A stretch of 21,366 nucleotides of DNA from Planctomycetales bacterium (GTDB taxonomy: Bacteria; Planctomycetota; Phycisphaerae; SM23-33): the NCBI GenBank assembly GCA_030642005.1, contig DAOWOP010000030.1:1-21366 (forward strand), written 5' to 3'. A program made the position numbers and the translations under genes. Below are positions 15,434-21,366 of this stretch, piece after piece (the stretch's first letter is position 1; each line of letters opens with the position of its first letter). The notes beneath the pieces are model-generated. The model worked only from the letters and a program-made list of their open reading frames with translations. It did no database searches and was not told the origin of the DNA.

Positions 15434-16114
15434 ATGGTCAATCTTACCATTAACGGGTTGGACGTTTCGGTCGAAGACGGCAGTACCGTGCTGGAAGCGG
15501 CGCGGTTTTTGGGATTTCCCATCCCGACGCTGTGCCATGTGGACGGCCTGTCGTCCTACGGCGCTTGCCGGTTGTGCGTGGTGGAGATCGGGGAAGGTCC
15601 CAGGGCAAAACTCGTCTCCTCCTGTACCTATCCTGCCGAAGAGGGCCTCAAGGTCCGCACCGCGTCGGCGCGTGTCATTCGCGCGCGAAAGATGATCCTC
15701 GAACTCCTGCTGGCCTCCTGCCCGCAGTCCAAGACGATACAGGACCTTGCCGCCGCACACGATGTGCGTCAGCAGCGATTCAAGCAGGAATATGAGGATT
15801 GCATCCTTTGCGGGCTGTGCGTGCGGATGTGTGAAGAGCAGATGATGGCCAAGGCCATCGGCTTCCGGGGCAGGGGCGAGAAGAGGAGTATCGGCACGCC
15901 GTTTGACATCAAATCAGATGTCTGCCGGCTGTGCGGTGCCTGCATGTATATATGCCCCGCCTGCCAGCTGCGATGCACCTATAACGAACCGGAAAAACCA
16001 ATATGCGGTGCTTGCGCAAATCTTGCCCCGCCCTGTCTTGAGAAAGACCAGTTTGATGACATGATGTGCTATATGGACCCTTGTGTCGCCTGCGAGATAC
16101 AAAAAGACAAATAA
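15434..16114 (+). CDS. Ferredoxin-domain subunit like the N-terminus of NuoG/HydA
   Basis: A 226-residue iron-sulfur protein, about the size of HoxU. A plant-type [2Fe-2S] domain has C34, C45, C48 and C64 (YGACRLCVVEIG). Two [4Fe-4S] motifs follow: C123, C126, C129, C133 and C164, C167, C170, C174. The His-ligated cluster motif that normally lies between (H-x3-C-x2-C-x5-C) is missing; only C96 remains there. The last 50 residues hold eight further cysteines (177, 181, 191, 194, 201, 212, 217, 220) with no match in NuoG or HoxU that I know. There is no H-cluster domain. It probably wires the flavoprotein to the next subunit. GGGAGG precedes the start. Confidence 0.85.
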   Translation: MVNLTINGLDVSVEDGSTVLEAARFLGFPIPTLCHVDGLSSYGACRLCVVEIGEGPRAKLVSSCTYPAEEGLKVRTASARVIRARKMILELLLASCPQSKTIQDLAAAHDVRQQRFKQEYEDCILCGLCVRMCEEQMMAKAIGFRGRGEKRSIGTPFDIKSDVCRLCGACMYICPACQLRCTYNEPEKPICGACANLAPPCLEKDQFDDMMCYMDPCVACEIQKDK

Positions 16115-16134
16115 GAAAAGAAGGAGTCGAATAA

Positions 16135-17724
16135 ATGTCAGTTACGCTTTCAAAGATAAACGCCTCGGCGGCAACTCTTACGAAGAATCGAACGGAAGGT
16201 TCTGTTTCGCCGGCATCGGGCATGTGTACGACCTGCGTGGACGGATGCATCGGCATGTGCGAGATCGGCAAGAGCGCATATCGCGGACACGAGGTTATTT
16301 ACCCGCAACCATTCGGCGTGATAACCACTGCGGCAGAGAAGACCTATCCCATCGACTACTCGCATTTTAACATTATGGGAACGGCGGTCGGCGCGCACGG
16401 CATCGAGGCCGACAGCGACAAGGCCGTCTTCCCGGCCGTCAATCTGGAAGTCGCCTTCGGCCACGACAAGGGACTGAAGTTCCGTCTTCCGTGGATCATT
16501 CCGGGAATCGGCTCGACGAATATCGCCAAGAACAACTGGGAAGGTCTGGCCATCGGTTCTGCGATGGCGGGGACCGGTCTGACCATCGGCGAGAACGTTG
16601 TCGGAATGGACCCCGAGTCCGTTATCGAAAACGGCAGACCAATCGATACGGTCGATCTGAAACGCCGTGTAAAGCTTTACAAGGATAATCAGCGCGACGG
16701 TTACGGCGCTATTATCGTGCAGGCGAACATTGAGGATACCCGGCTTGGCGTGCAGGAATACGCCATCGAGAAACTCGGCGTGGAATGCGTGGAACTCAAA
16801 TGGGGTCAGGGCGCGAAAGACATCGGCGGAGAGGTAAAAATTGCAGACCTCAAAAAGGCCCAGATGCTTTACGACCGCGGCTACATTGTAATGCCGAATC
16901 CGACCGATCCTGACGTTATCAAGGCTTTCGAGCATGGCGCCTTCAAGGAATTTGAGCGGCATTCGCGCGTTGGCATGGTTACCGAAGAAGCGTTTGCCAA
17001 GCGAGTTGAGGAATTGCGAAGCGCCGGTGCGAAATACATCTTCCTCAAGACCGGCGCGTATCGGCCCGCGGATTTGGCGCGGGCGGTCTTGTTTGCCTCG
17101 CGTTACAAACTCGACCTTCTTACCGTAGATGGCGCGGGCGGCGGCACGGGCATGAGTCCCTGGCGAATGATGAATGAATGGGGCGTCCCGCCCGTCGAAC
17201 TGCACTCGCTTCTGTATCAGTACACCAAACGCTTTGCCGACAAGGGTGAGCACGTGCCCGCACTCACTCCTGCCGGCGGCTTTGTCTTCGAAGACCAAAT
17301 TTTCAAGGGACTGGCCCTTGGCGCGCCGTTCACAAGGCTAATCGGCATGGCCCGCGCCCCTATCGCCGCGGCAATGGTCGGCAAGACAATCGGACGCACA
17401 ATCGACGACAACCAGGTTCCGGTGTACATCGAACGCTTCGGTAATTCGAAGGATGAAATCTTCGTAACCGCAAGCGAGTTGCGCAAGGAACTGGGGGACA
17501 AAGAGTTTGAAAAACTGCCGACCGGTGCGTTGGGGCTTTATACCTATTACGAACGTCTTGCCCAGGGCCTGCGTCAGATAATGGCCGGCAGCCGAAAGTT
17601 CGCTCTGGAACACATAGCAAGAGACGACCTGGCGGCACTGACACGCGAGGCGGCACAGGTTAGCGGAATAACCTACATCACGGACGTGGATAAGGAGGAG
17701 GTTGAGACAATTCTTAACGGGTGA
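16135..17724 (+). CDS. FMN-binding glutamate synthase-domain protein
   Basis: A 529-residue protein built on the central FMN (beta/alpha)8 domain of glutamate synthase. Family signatures include KWGQGAKDIGGEV (222-234) and VDGAGGGTGMSPWRMM (331-346). It lacks the N-terminal glutamine amidotransferase domain and the C-terminal beta-helix of full glutamate synthase. The three-cysteine [3Fe-4S] motif expected after the FMN domain is absent (that area reads IGMARAPIAAAMVGKTIG). Instead the N-terminus has C31, C34, C38 and C42, a likely Fe-S site that could receive electrons from the preceding ferredoxin subunit. Substrate unknown; 2-oxoglutarate/ammonia chemistry, another FMN reduction, or electron bifurcation are possible. 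AAGGAG is well placed before the ATG, and only 20 bases separate it from the previous gene. Confidence 0.88.
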   Translation: MSVTLSKINASAATLTKNRTEGSVSPASGMCTTCVDGCIGMCEIGKSAYRGHEVIYPQPFGVITTAAEKTYPIDYSHFNIMGTAVGAHGIEADSDKAVFPAVNLEVAFGHDKGLKFRLPWIIPGIGSTNIAKNNWEGLAIGSAMAGTGLTIGENVVGMDPESVIENGRPIDTVDLKRRVKLYKDNQRDGYGAIIVQANIEDTRLGVQEYAIEKLGVECVELKWGQGAKDIGGEVKIADLKKAQMLYDRGYIVMPNPTDPDVIKAFEHGAFKEFERHSRVGMVTEEAFAKRVEELRSAGAKYIFLKTGAYRPADLARAVLFASRYKLDLLTVDGAGGGTGMSPWRMMNEWGVPPVELHSLLYQYTKRFADKGEHVPALTPAGGFVFEDQIFKGLALGAPFTRLIGMARAPIAAAMVGKTIGRTIDDNQVPVYIERFGNSKDEIFVTASELRKELGDKEFEKLPTGALGLYTYYERLAQGLRQIMAGSRKFALEHIARDDLAALTREAAQVSGITYITDVDKEEVETILNG

Positions 17725-17970
17725 AAATTCTCGTGTGATGTTTTCCGCCACTTCGTCTTGCGTGCGCTGGTTGGGTATCAAGGTGCTCGAACGCTTCACC
17801 CGGCGCGAACCTCTCCGTCGCGTCCACGAATGCATCTTTGGCATCCTGGCAATGGAGAGTGAAGCGGTCGACCCAAGGTTGTAGGAGCACAGCCTGTCCC
17901 GGTGGCCATGAGGCTTCAACCGGTCCACGATTCCGCAACTCTCATAGAGGGCCCCCGAACGCAACCCCGC
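17725..17970. other. Unassigned stretch between redox operon and copy C
   Basis: No terminator is obvious after the operon's TGA. A minus-strand frame from TTG 17938 to 17714 (VLLQPWVDRFTLHCQDAKDA) and a plus frame over the same bases are both open. Neither has a ribosome site or a recognised family, and the minus frame runs into the 3' end of the glutamate-synthase-like gene. It may be leftover mobile-element DNA. Confidence 0.35.
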
Positions 17971-18185
17971 GTTAACCGCAAGAGGTGTGTTAAACAGAGA
18001 GCGCGAGAGTTTGAGGCCGATTCGTTCGGGCAGCGAACGTAACCCCCACGGTTGCAATCGCACCCCGAACGAAACAACGCGAACCAGAGAACGCCGCGGG
18101 GCGGGTGGGAATAGCCGTAAGCCTTTGCCCGCACGGAGATACGACGAAAGCCCGGGCGCTCTCGCTACCGGGCTTTGGCGTGAAC
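17971..18185 (+). repeat. Dispersed GTTAAC-bounded element, copy C (most diverged)
   Basis: The left box GTTAAC is at 17971-17976 and the right box GTGAAC at 18180-18185, a core of 215 bp, matching the others in length. It keeps TGTTAAACAGAGAG, CAGAGAACGCCG and GTAAGCCTTTGCC. Where A, B and D have an ACCGG...(C/T)CGGT arm, copy C has the different but perfectly paired CGTTCGGG (18023-18030) and CCCGAACG (18064-18071). The terminal hairpin is AAAGCCCGG (18147-18155) with CCGGGCTTT (18168-18176) plus inner GCG/CGC. Paired changes argue for a selected fold. The AGTTCGA head is not recognisable here. Confidence 0.72.
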
Positions 18186-18191
18186 CGTCAG

Positions 18192-18213
18192 GCCGCTGAA
18201 GTTAGCGGTTTTT
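18192..18213 (+). terminator. Intrinsic terminator just after copy C
   Basis: CCGCT (18193-18197) pairs with AGCGG (18204-18208) around GAAGTT and is followed directly by TTTTTC. It would stop plus-strand transcripts from the redox operon or from element C before they meet the opposing recombinase gene. Confidence 0.55.
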
Positions 18214-18280
18214 CATTGACCTCAAAATGCCCCTGACTTCTCGGCAACCTAATGGTTCACAGGGTATTTTGATATGTTCT

Positions 18281-19573
18281 TTATTGGCAGTTGGTTACAA
18301 TTTCAGTAAGGCGGTTTGTGAAGGTGATTCTCATTACCGTATTCTCCCGGCTGAATTCAACCCGTTCGACCACCTGGGGCAGAAATCGCATTTGGGTTGG
18401 CTCATCGAGTGATTGCCAGATCGCGGCCATTGACTTGGCAGCCGGTATGGAATCAGTGAATGCCGCCAGATTCAACCAGGTCGCTTCGTTGGCCAGTTGC
18501 CGGCGCACGAAGTTCTCGATTTCCCACGCGGGATAGGACGCACCCTTGCATGGTGACCTACCGCCAGCAGTCGAACGACATCGGTAATAGCGGAGAATAT
18601 ACTGGCCCTTCGCGCCTTGTTTCTTCGTGATGACGTAGGTGTTCAGCGGGCGCTTGCACTTGGGGCAAATGATCTTGCCTCGCAACGGGAATGCATATTC
18701 CCGGCGTGTGGTTGTCCCGCTGGTACGGCGATGACCCAACTGTTGACGAGCGGCATCGAACAACTCCGGTGTTACGATTGCATCGTGGCAACCTGGTCGG
18801 GTTTCTTCACCATCGGCAAATCGACCCAAGTACACGGGGTTACGCAGAAGACTGGCCACCTGCCTGGCTGTCCATCGACCTCCACCGGCAACCTTGCCGG
18901 ACCGCTGTGCAATCCATTGTTTGGTGCGCCAGCCAAGATGGTCGATTCGTCGTGCGATTTCAGCCGGCGTCTGTCCGCTGGCGGCACGTCGGAATATCGC
19001 GCGGACCCGCCGGGATTCAGAGCGGTTCGGCACGAGTTGTTTCGTAACAGGATCAGCATCGTAGCCGAACTGTGCTGGGCCAGCCAATCTCCGGCCATGC
19101 TTCTTCAGGTATGTACGCGACTCGGCAATACGCGTGGCAATCATATCTCTTTCGAACTCCGAAAAGGCCGCTAACACGTGCTTCAGGAAGCGGCTTTCGG
19201 GGCCGGAAGTCAACTCCGGTTGGTGGACAAGTCGCAACTCCACAGCGGCTTTTTCCAGTTCGTCGAGCAGGACGACCGCGTCACGCATGTTTCGGGTCAG
19301 ACGGTCGAGCGCGACGGTATAGATGCGGTCGATTCCGCCAAGATCAATGACCTTGCGAAGTCTCCGCATGCCCGGCCGATCCAGCGTCGTGCCGGAGTAG
19401 CCCTCGTCATCAAAATGTTGCTCGATCCAGTGGAGAGTGGGTTCACCGGATTGCTGAGCGAAATCGCGGCAGGTCGCAAACTGGGCGTTGCACGAGGAAA
19501 AATCCAACAACCCGTCCGAAGATTGGCGGGTATAGATGGCGTAGCGGATTGGTTCGGATGGCGGCTTCGTCAT
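18281..19573 (-). CDS. Large serine recombinase
   Basis: About 430 residues from the ATG at 19573. The N-terminal resolvase domain has the catalytic serine in YTRQS (S18), the ALDRLTRN arginine motif and the EFERDMIATRI helix. A recombinase domain follows (AQFGYDAD, RWTARQVASLLRNPVYLGRF), then a zinc ribbon (CPKCKRPLNTYVITKK...YRCRS) and a helical C-terminal region, all in the usual order for large serine recombinases. These cut both strands at short att sites and rejoin them with rotation, needing no homology. The open frame begins at 19630, but ATG 19573 overlaps the TPR stop as ATGA, so translation is probably coupled to the preceding gene. It is the last gene of a four-gene operon bounded by element copies C and D. 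Confidence 0.92.
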   Translation of the reverse strand: MTKPPSEPIRYAIYTRQSSDGLLDFSSCNAQFATCRDFAQQSGEPTLHWIEQHFDDEGYSGTTLDRPGMRRLRKVIDLGGIDRIYTVALDRLTRNMRDAVVLLDELEKAAVELRLVHQPELTSGPESRFLKHVLAAFSEFERDMIATRIAESRTYLKKHGRRLAGPAQFGYDADPVTKQLVPNRSESRRVRAIFRRAASGQTPAEIARRIDHLGWRTKQWIAQRSGKVAGGGRWTARQVASLLRNPVYLGRFADGEETRPGCHDAIVTPELFDAARQQLGHRRTSGTTTRREYAFPLRGKIICPKCKRPLNTYVITKKQGAKGQYILRYYRCRSTAGGRSPCKGASYPAWEIENFVRRQLANEATWLNLAAFTDSIPAAKSMAAIWQSLDEPTQMRFLPQVVERVEFSRENTVMRITFTNRLTEIVTNCQ

Positions 19574-20343
19574 TCTTGCGTCGCACAAACCTGCTGAAGC
19601 CACTTGCGGGCTGGGCTGTGTGCTTTCCATGCGACGTGAAGCAGTTGGGCGCAGGCAATCGCTTCGCTTTCGTTACCAGGTGAGTAGTATCCCAGACGCT
19701 CGCGTGGTTTCCGTTTGCGAGGGAAGAAGTATTGTTCGACATGCGGGTTTTCTTTGCGGGCTTCTTGCAACGTCTTGGCGGCTTTGCCTTCACCTTTCGT
19801 TGCGTAATCGAGCAGAACCTTACCCCATAAAAAGAATGCGGACGCCTCATCTGGATACTGGTCCAGAAGCGTCTGTGCTTTGTAGTATTGCTTCCTGGCC
19901 AGATAGCAGCCAAGCAGGCCGTAACGAATTCCCTGATTATCGCCGGGATTCAGTTCCAGCATCTCCTCGTGGATGGCAATCGCTTCGTCGAGATGGTATT
20001 CGTTGTCAGCCAAGGCTTCAGCAAGTGCGCCCATGGCCCGCATGAACGGCCGTGTTTCTATTATCCCCCAGAAATAGCCCTTGTTCTCCCGAAAGAACTC
20101 TTCGCCTAGCTCGCGTCGGCCGGCCTCGATTGCCTTTTTCACTCCAATGACAAAATCTCGCTGCCATTGGCTCTCAATGTCAGCCAGCATGTGCAAGGCA
20201 TCGACGCAGTCGGGATAGATATCCAGCGCCTTGTGGCATATTTGAGCGGCGCGTTCGTCGTCTCGGTGAACATGCTCCATTGCCTGCCAGGCCAACTCCT
20301 GGGCTTGGTCTCGTGGGGATGGATTCTCAGGAGAGAATATCAC
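19570..20343 (-). CDS. Tetratricopeptide repeat protein
   Basis: A 257-residue soluble protein of helical TPR-type repeats: residues about 12-60 (AAQICHKALDIYPDCVDALHMLA), 100-150 (LDEAIAIHEEMLELNPGDNQ) and 150-195 (YYKAQTLLDQYPDEASAFFLWG). Its C-terminal block (NPHVEQYFFPRKRKP, then GYYSPGNESEAIACAQLLH) recalls a conserved end in some bacterial TPR proteins. Such proteins usually serve as protein-binding scaffolds; the partner is unknown. The start is GTG, overlapping the HEPN stop as GTGA with GAGGAAG just upstream. It overlaps the recombinase start by four bases. Its place between a HEPN/MNT pair and a recombinase is unusual. Confidence 0.8.
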   Translation of the reverse strand: MIFSPENPSPRDQAQELAWQAMEHVHRDDERAAQICHKALDIYPDCVDALHMLADIESQWQRDFVIGVKKAIEAGRRELGEEFFRENKGYFWGIIETRPFMRAMGALAEALADNEYHLDEAIAIHEEMLELNPGDNQGIRYGLLGCYLARKQYYKAQTLLDQYPDEASAFFLWGKVLLDYATKGEGKAAKTLQEARKENPHVEQYFFPRKRKPRERLGYYSPGNESEAIACAQLLHVAWKAHSPARKWLQQVCATQE

Positions 20344-20777
20344 TTCGCTTCCTCACCGCCTCCACCAGATGGGCTGGGCATCAACGGCAAGATCGCATCG
20401 CGGACTTGTTGGGCGAGTTTCAATGCCTCGCAAGATTCTTCCAAACTGGGTTCCGGTTGATCCCCCGGATAGCGAATATCGACGGCGTATGTATTGAGCA
20501 CAATCACGTCGAGCAACATCGCCGCCAATTTGACGTCACGAGCTTCGACCATCTTCAGCAGCTTGCCCAGTTCATGGGTCTTTGGCACTTCAATATCCCA
20601 CCATGTCAACAGTGCCTTGATATACTTTTCGGCGGCCTGCTGTGAATGAAAACACGAAGGATAAAGCAGTGGGTGATCTTGGGCGAGTAATGTCTCGGCC
20701 GAGCGGATATCCAGATTGGCCTTGTTCACCCAATCATTGATAATCTTTCGACAAGATTGATTTTCAGGCGGCTTCAT
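20340..20777 (-). CDS. HEPN domain protein (putative toxin of MNT-HEPN pair)
   Basis: A 145-residue helical HEPN-family protein: WVNKANLDIRSAETLL near the N-terminus, the typical CFHSQQAAEKYIKALL helix (42-57), THELGKLL, and YAVDIRYPGD (97-106). In many two-gene systems the HEPN protein is an RNase toxin held in check by an MNT partner. The canonical R-x4-6-H nuclease motif is not visible: after R102 no histidine follows at the required distance. Nuclease activity is therefore uncertain. It overlaps the MNT gene by 14 bases and ends in a Gly/Glu-rich tail overlapping the TPR start. Confidence 0.85.
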   Translation of the reverse strand: MKPPENQSCRKIINDWVNKANLDIRSAETLLAQDHPLLYPSCFHSQQAAEKYIKALLTWWDIEVPKTHELGKLLKMVEARDVKLAAMLLDVIVLNTYAVDIRYPGDQPEPSLEESCEALKLAQQVRDAILPLMPSPSGGGGEEAK

Positions 20778-21084
20778 AGATCACCTTCCCATATTTGTTG
20801 GCCGGGTAGGCAATGCCGCCAACGACCTCCTTGCTCTCTTCGAACCATTGCGTAGCGATGAAGAGAATATCGAAGGGGTAGTCGAAGTCCCACAGCGCCT
20901 TTCGAATGCGAACATATTCTTTGCGTTGGTTGGTGGAGTCAGGCTCGACGATCAACAGGTCGATATCGCTGTCGCGGGTCATCTGGCCCGTGGCGGCGGA
21001 GCCGAAGAGGATGATTTTGTCCGGCTTGGCGACGGTGAGAATCTGCCGAACGATATCCTTAATAATCTTATCGTCTATGCCCAT
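20764..21084 (-). CDS. MNT-family minimal nucleotidyltransferase (putative antitoxin)
   Basis: A 106-residue minimal nucleotidyltransferase. The catalytic GS-x10-D-x-D motif is intact: G28, S29, D40 and D42 in FGSAATGQMTRDSDIDLLIV, with a third acidic residue at D72 (PFDILFI). MntA-type antitoxins of this family inactivate HEPN partners by AMPylation; that known activity is inferred here, and the partner lacks the usual target motif. CAGGAG lies about seven bases before the ATG. First gene of the minus-strand operon, starting 22 bases from the head of element copy D. Confidence 0.88.
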   Translation of the reverse strand: MGIDDKIIKDIVRQILTVAKPDKIILFGSAATGQMTRDSDIDLLIVEPDSTNQRKEYVRIRKALWDFDYPFDILFIATQWFEESKEVVGGIAYPANKYGKVIYEAA

Positions 21085-21105
21085 GCGACGTCTCCTGAAT
21101 CGACA

Positions 21106-21356
21106 AGTTCGATTTTACTATGGGGTCCAAGACGGACGGAGTTGTTAACCCAGAGAGGCTTGTTCAACAGAGAGTCAGAGAGTTCGCGGCGGGGTTTTCG
21201 ATTATCGGCGGCAACCGTCCACGGTAACAATCGGTGTGCGGTTTGCGGCCTGCGAAACAGAGACTTTCGCCCTCGTCCGGAAACGTTCATAACCCTTTGA
21301 CTCCAACACGTTACAGAAAAGCCCCGGATCGCTCACGACCGGGGCTTCCCGTTAAC
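21106..21356 (+). repeat. Dispersed GTTAAC-bounded element, copy D
   Basis: The head is AGTTCGA at 21106, with GTTAAC boxes 38 bases later at 21144-21149 and at 21351-21356, a core of 213 bp. Its right half differs from copy B at only a few positions and the match continues to the window edge. The terminal hairpin is AAGCCCCGG (21319-21327) with CCGGGGCTT (21339-21347). It lies directly upstream of the minus-strand MNT-HEPN-TPR-recombinase operon, so the operon's promoter must lie in or beside it. An AT-rich TAAAAT (minus strand, about 21117-21112) is the only -10-like box seen. Confidence 0.82.
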
Positions 21357-21366
21357 TATATCAGCG

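Noticed and set aside
16150..17298. Long minus-strand open frame opposite the glutamate-synthase-like gene (and similar ones opposite the flavoprotein)
   Set aside because: These are antisense frames kept open by GC-rich codon use; the plus strand has strong family motifs, ribosome sites and operon order.
15434..17724. [FeFe]-hydrogenase catalytic subunit in the redox operon
   Set aside because: No H-cluster motifs are found; the ferredoxin-domain protein stops at 226 residues and the next gene is an FMN glutamate-synthase-domain protein.
16135..17724. Complete glutamate synthase
   Set aside because: No N-terminal glutamine amidotransferase domain, no [3Fe-4S] cysteine motif and no beta-helix domain; only the central FMN domain is present.
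7691..21356. Elements A-D as integron attC sites
   Set aside because: The boxes are GTTAAC, not GTTRRRY/RYYYAAC pairs, the core is longer and has a terminator-like hairpin, and no tyrosine integron integrase is present. The similarity is in layout only.

Overview
The window looks like a chromosomal stretch of an anaerobic or facultative member of the Planctomycetota, possibly Phycisphaerae-like. This is inferred from protein types and from the intergenic repeats: an AT-rich 'ATTTCGGATTTCGATAT' type repeat at the left end, TAGTCGGTAGTC-like strings, and tandem GCTGACC/GCTGATT units. No rRNA or tRNA was seen, so the placement is only moderately sure.

Left part (1-5934, all plus strand) is housekeeping-like: a TIM-barrel sugar isomerase-like protein, a small charged protein, a four-helix membrane protein, ribosomal protein L31 (rpmE) with a good sigma-70 promoter and a terminator, release factor 1 (prfA), and a large radical SAM protein with a B12-binding-like N-terminal domain.

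First accessory patch (5935-9300): a minus-strand 42-codon remnant, a MauJ-like protein, a minus-strand six-helix membrane protein, a truncated coding remnant, and two full copies (A, B) of a 251-252-bp element whose core is bounded by GTTAAC at both ends. A degenerate head of the same element lies upstream of the MauJ-like gene.

Regulated redox operon (9337-17724): a histidine kinase whose frame is broken by one extra base, then a sigma-54 activator response regulator. A near-consensus -24/-12 promoter follows, then five plus-strand genes: a twin-motif Cys-rich protein, a NuoE-like subunit with a zinc-ribbon tail, a NuoF/HydB-like flavoprotein, a short NuoG/HydA-N-terminus-like ferredoxin protein, and an FMN-binding glutamate-synthase-domain protein. 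There is no hydrogenase H-cluster subunit. The layout suggests an NAD(P)H-linked, possibly electron-bifurcating complex whose output module is the glutamate-synthase-like protein, switched on by the adjacent two-component system through sigma-54.

Second accessory patch (17725-21366): element copies C and D flank a tightly overlapping minus-strand operon, MNT nucleotidyltransferase, HEPN protein, TPR protein and large serine recombinase. The four elements share orientation, near-constant core length (213-215 bp) and a terminal hairpin whose sequence changes while its pairing is kept. They separate unrelated accessory genes, which suggests a repeat-bounded cassette arrangement. This is the most novel-looking feature of the window; its mechanism cannot be decided from sequence reading alone.
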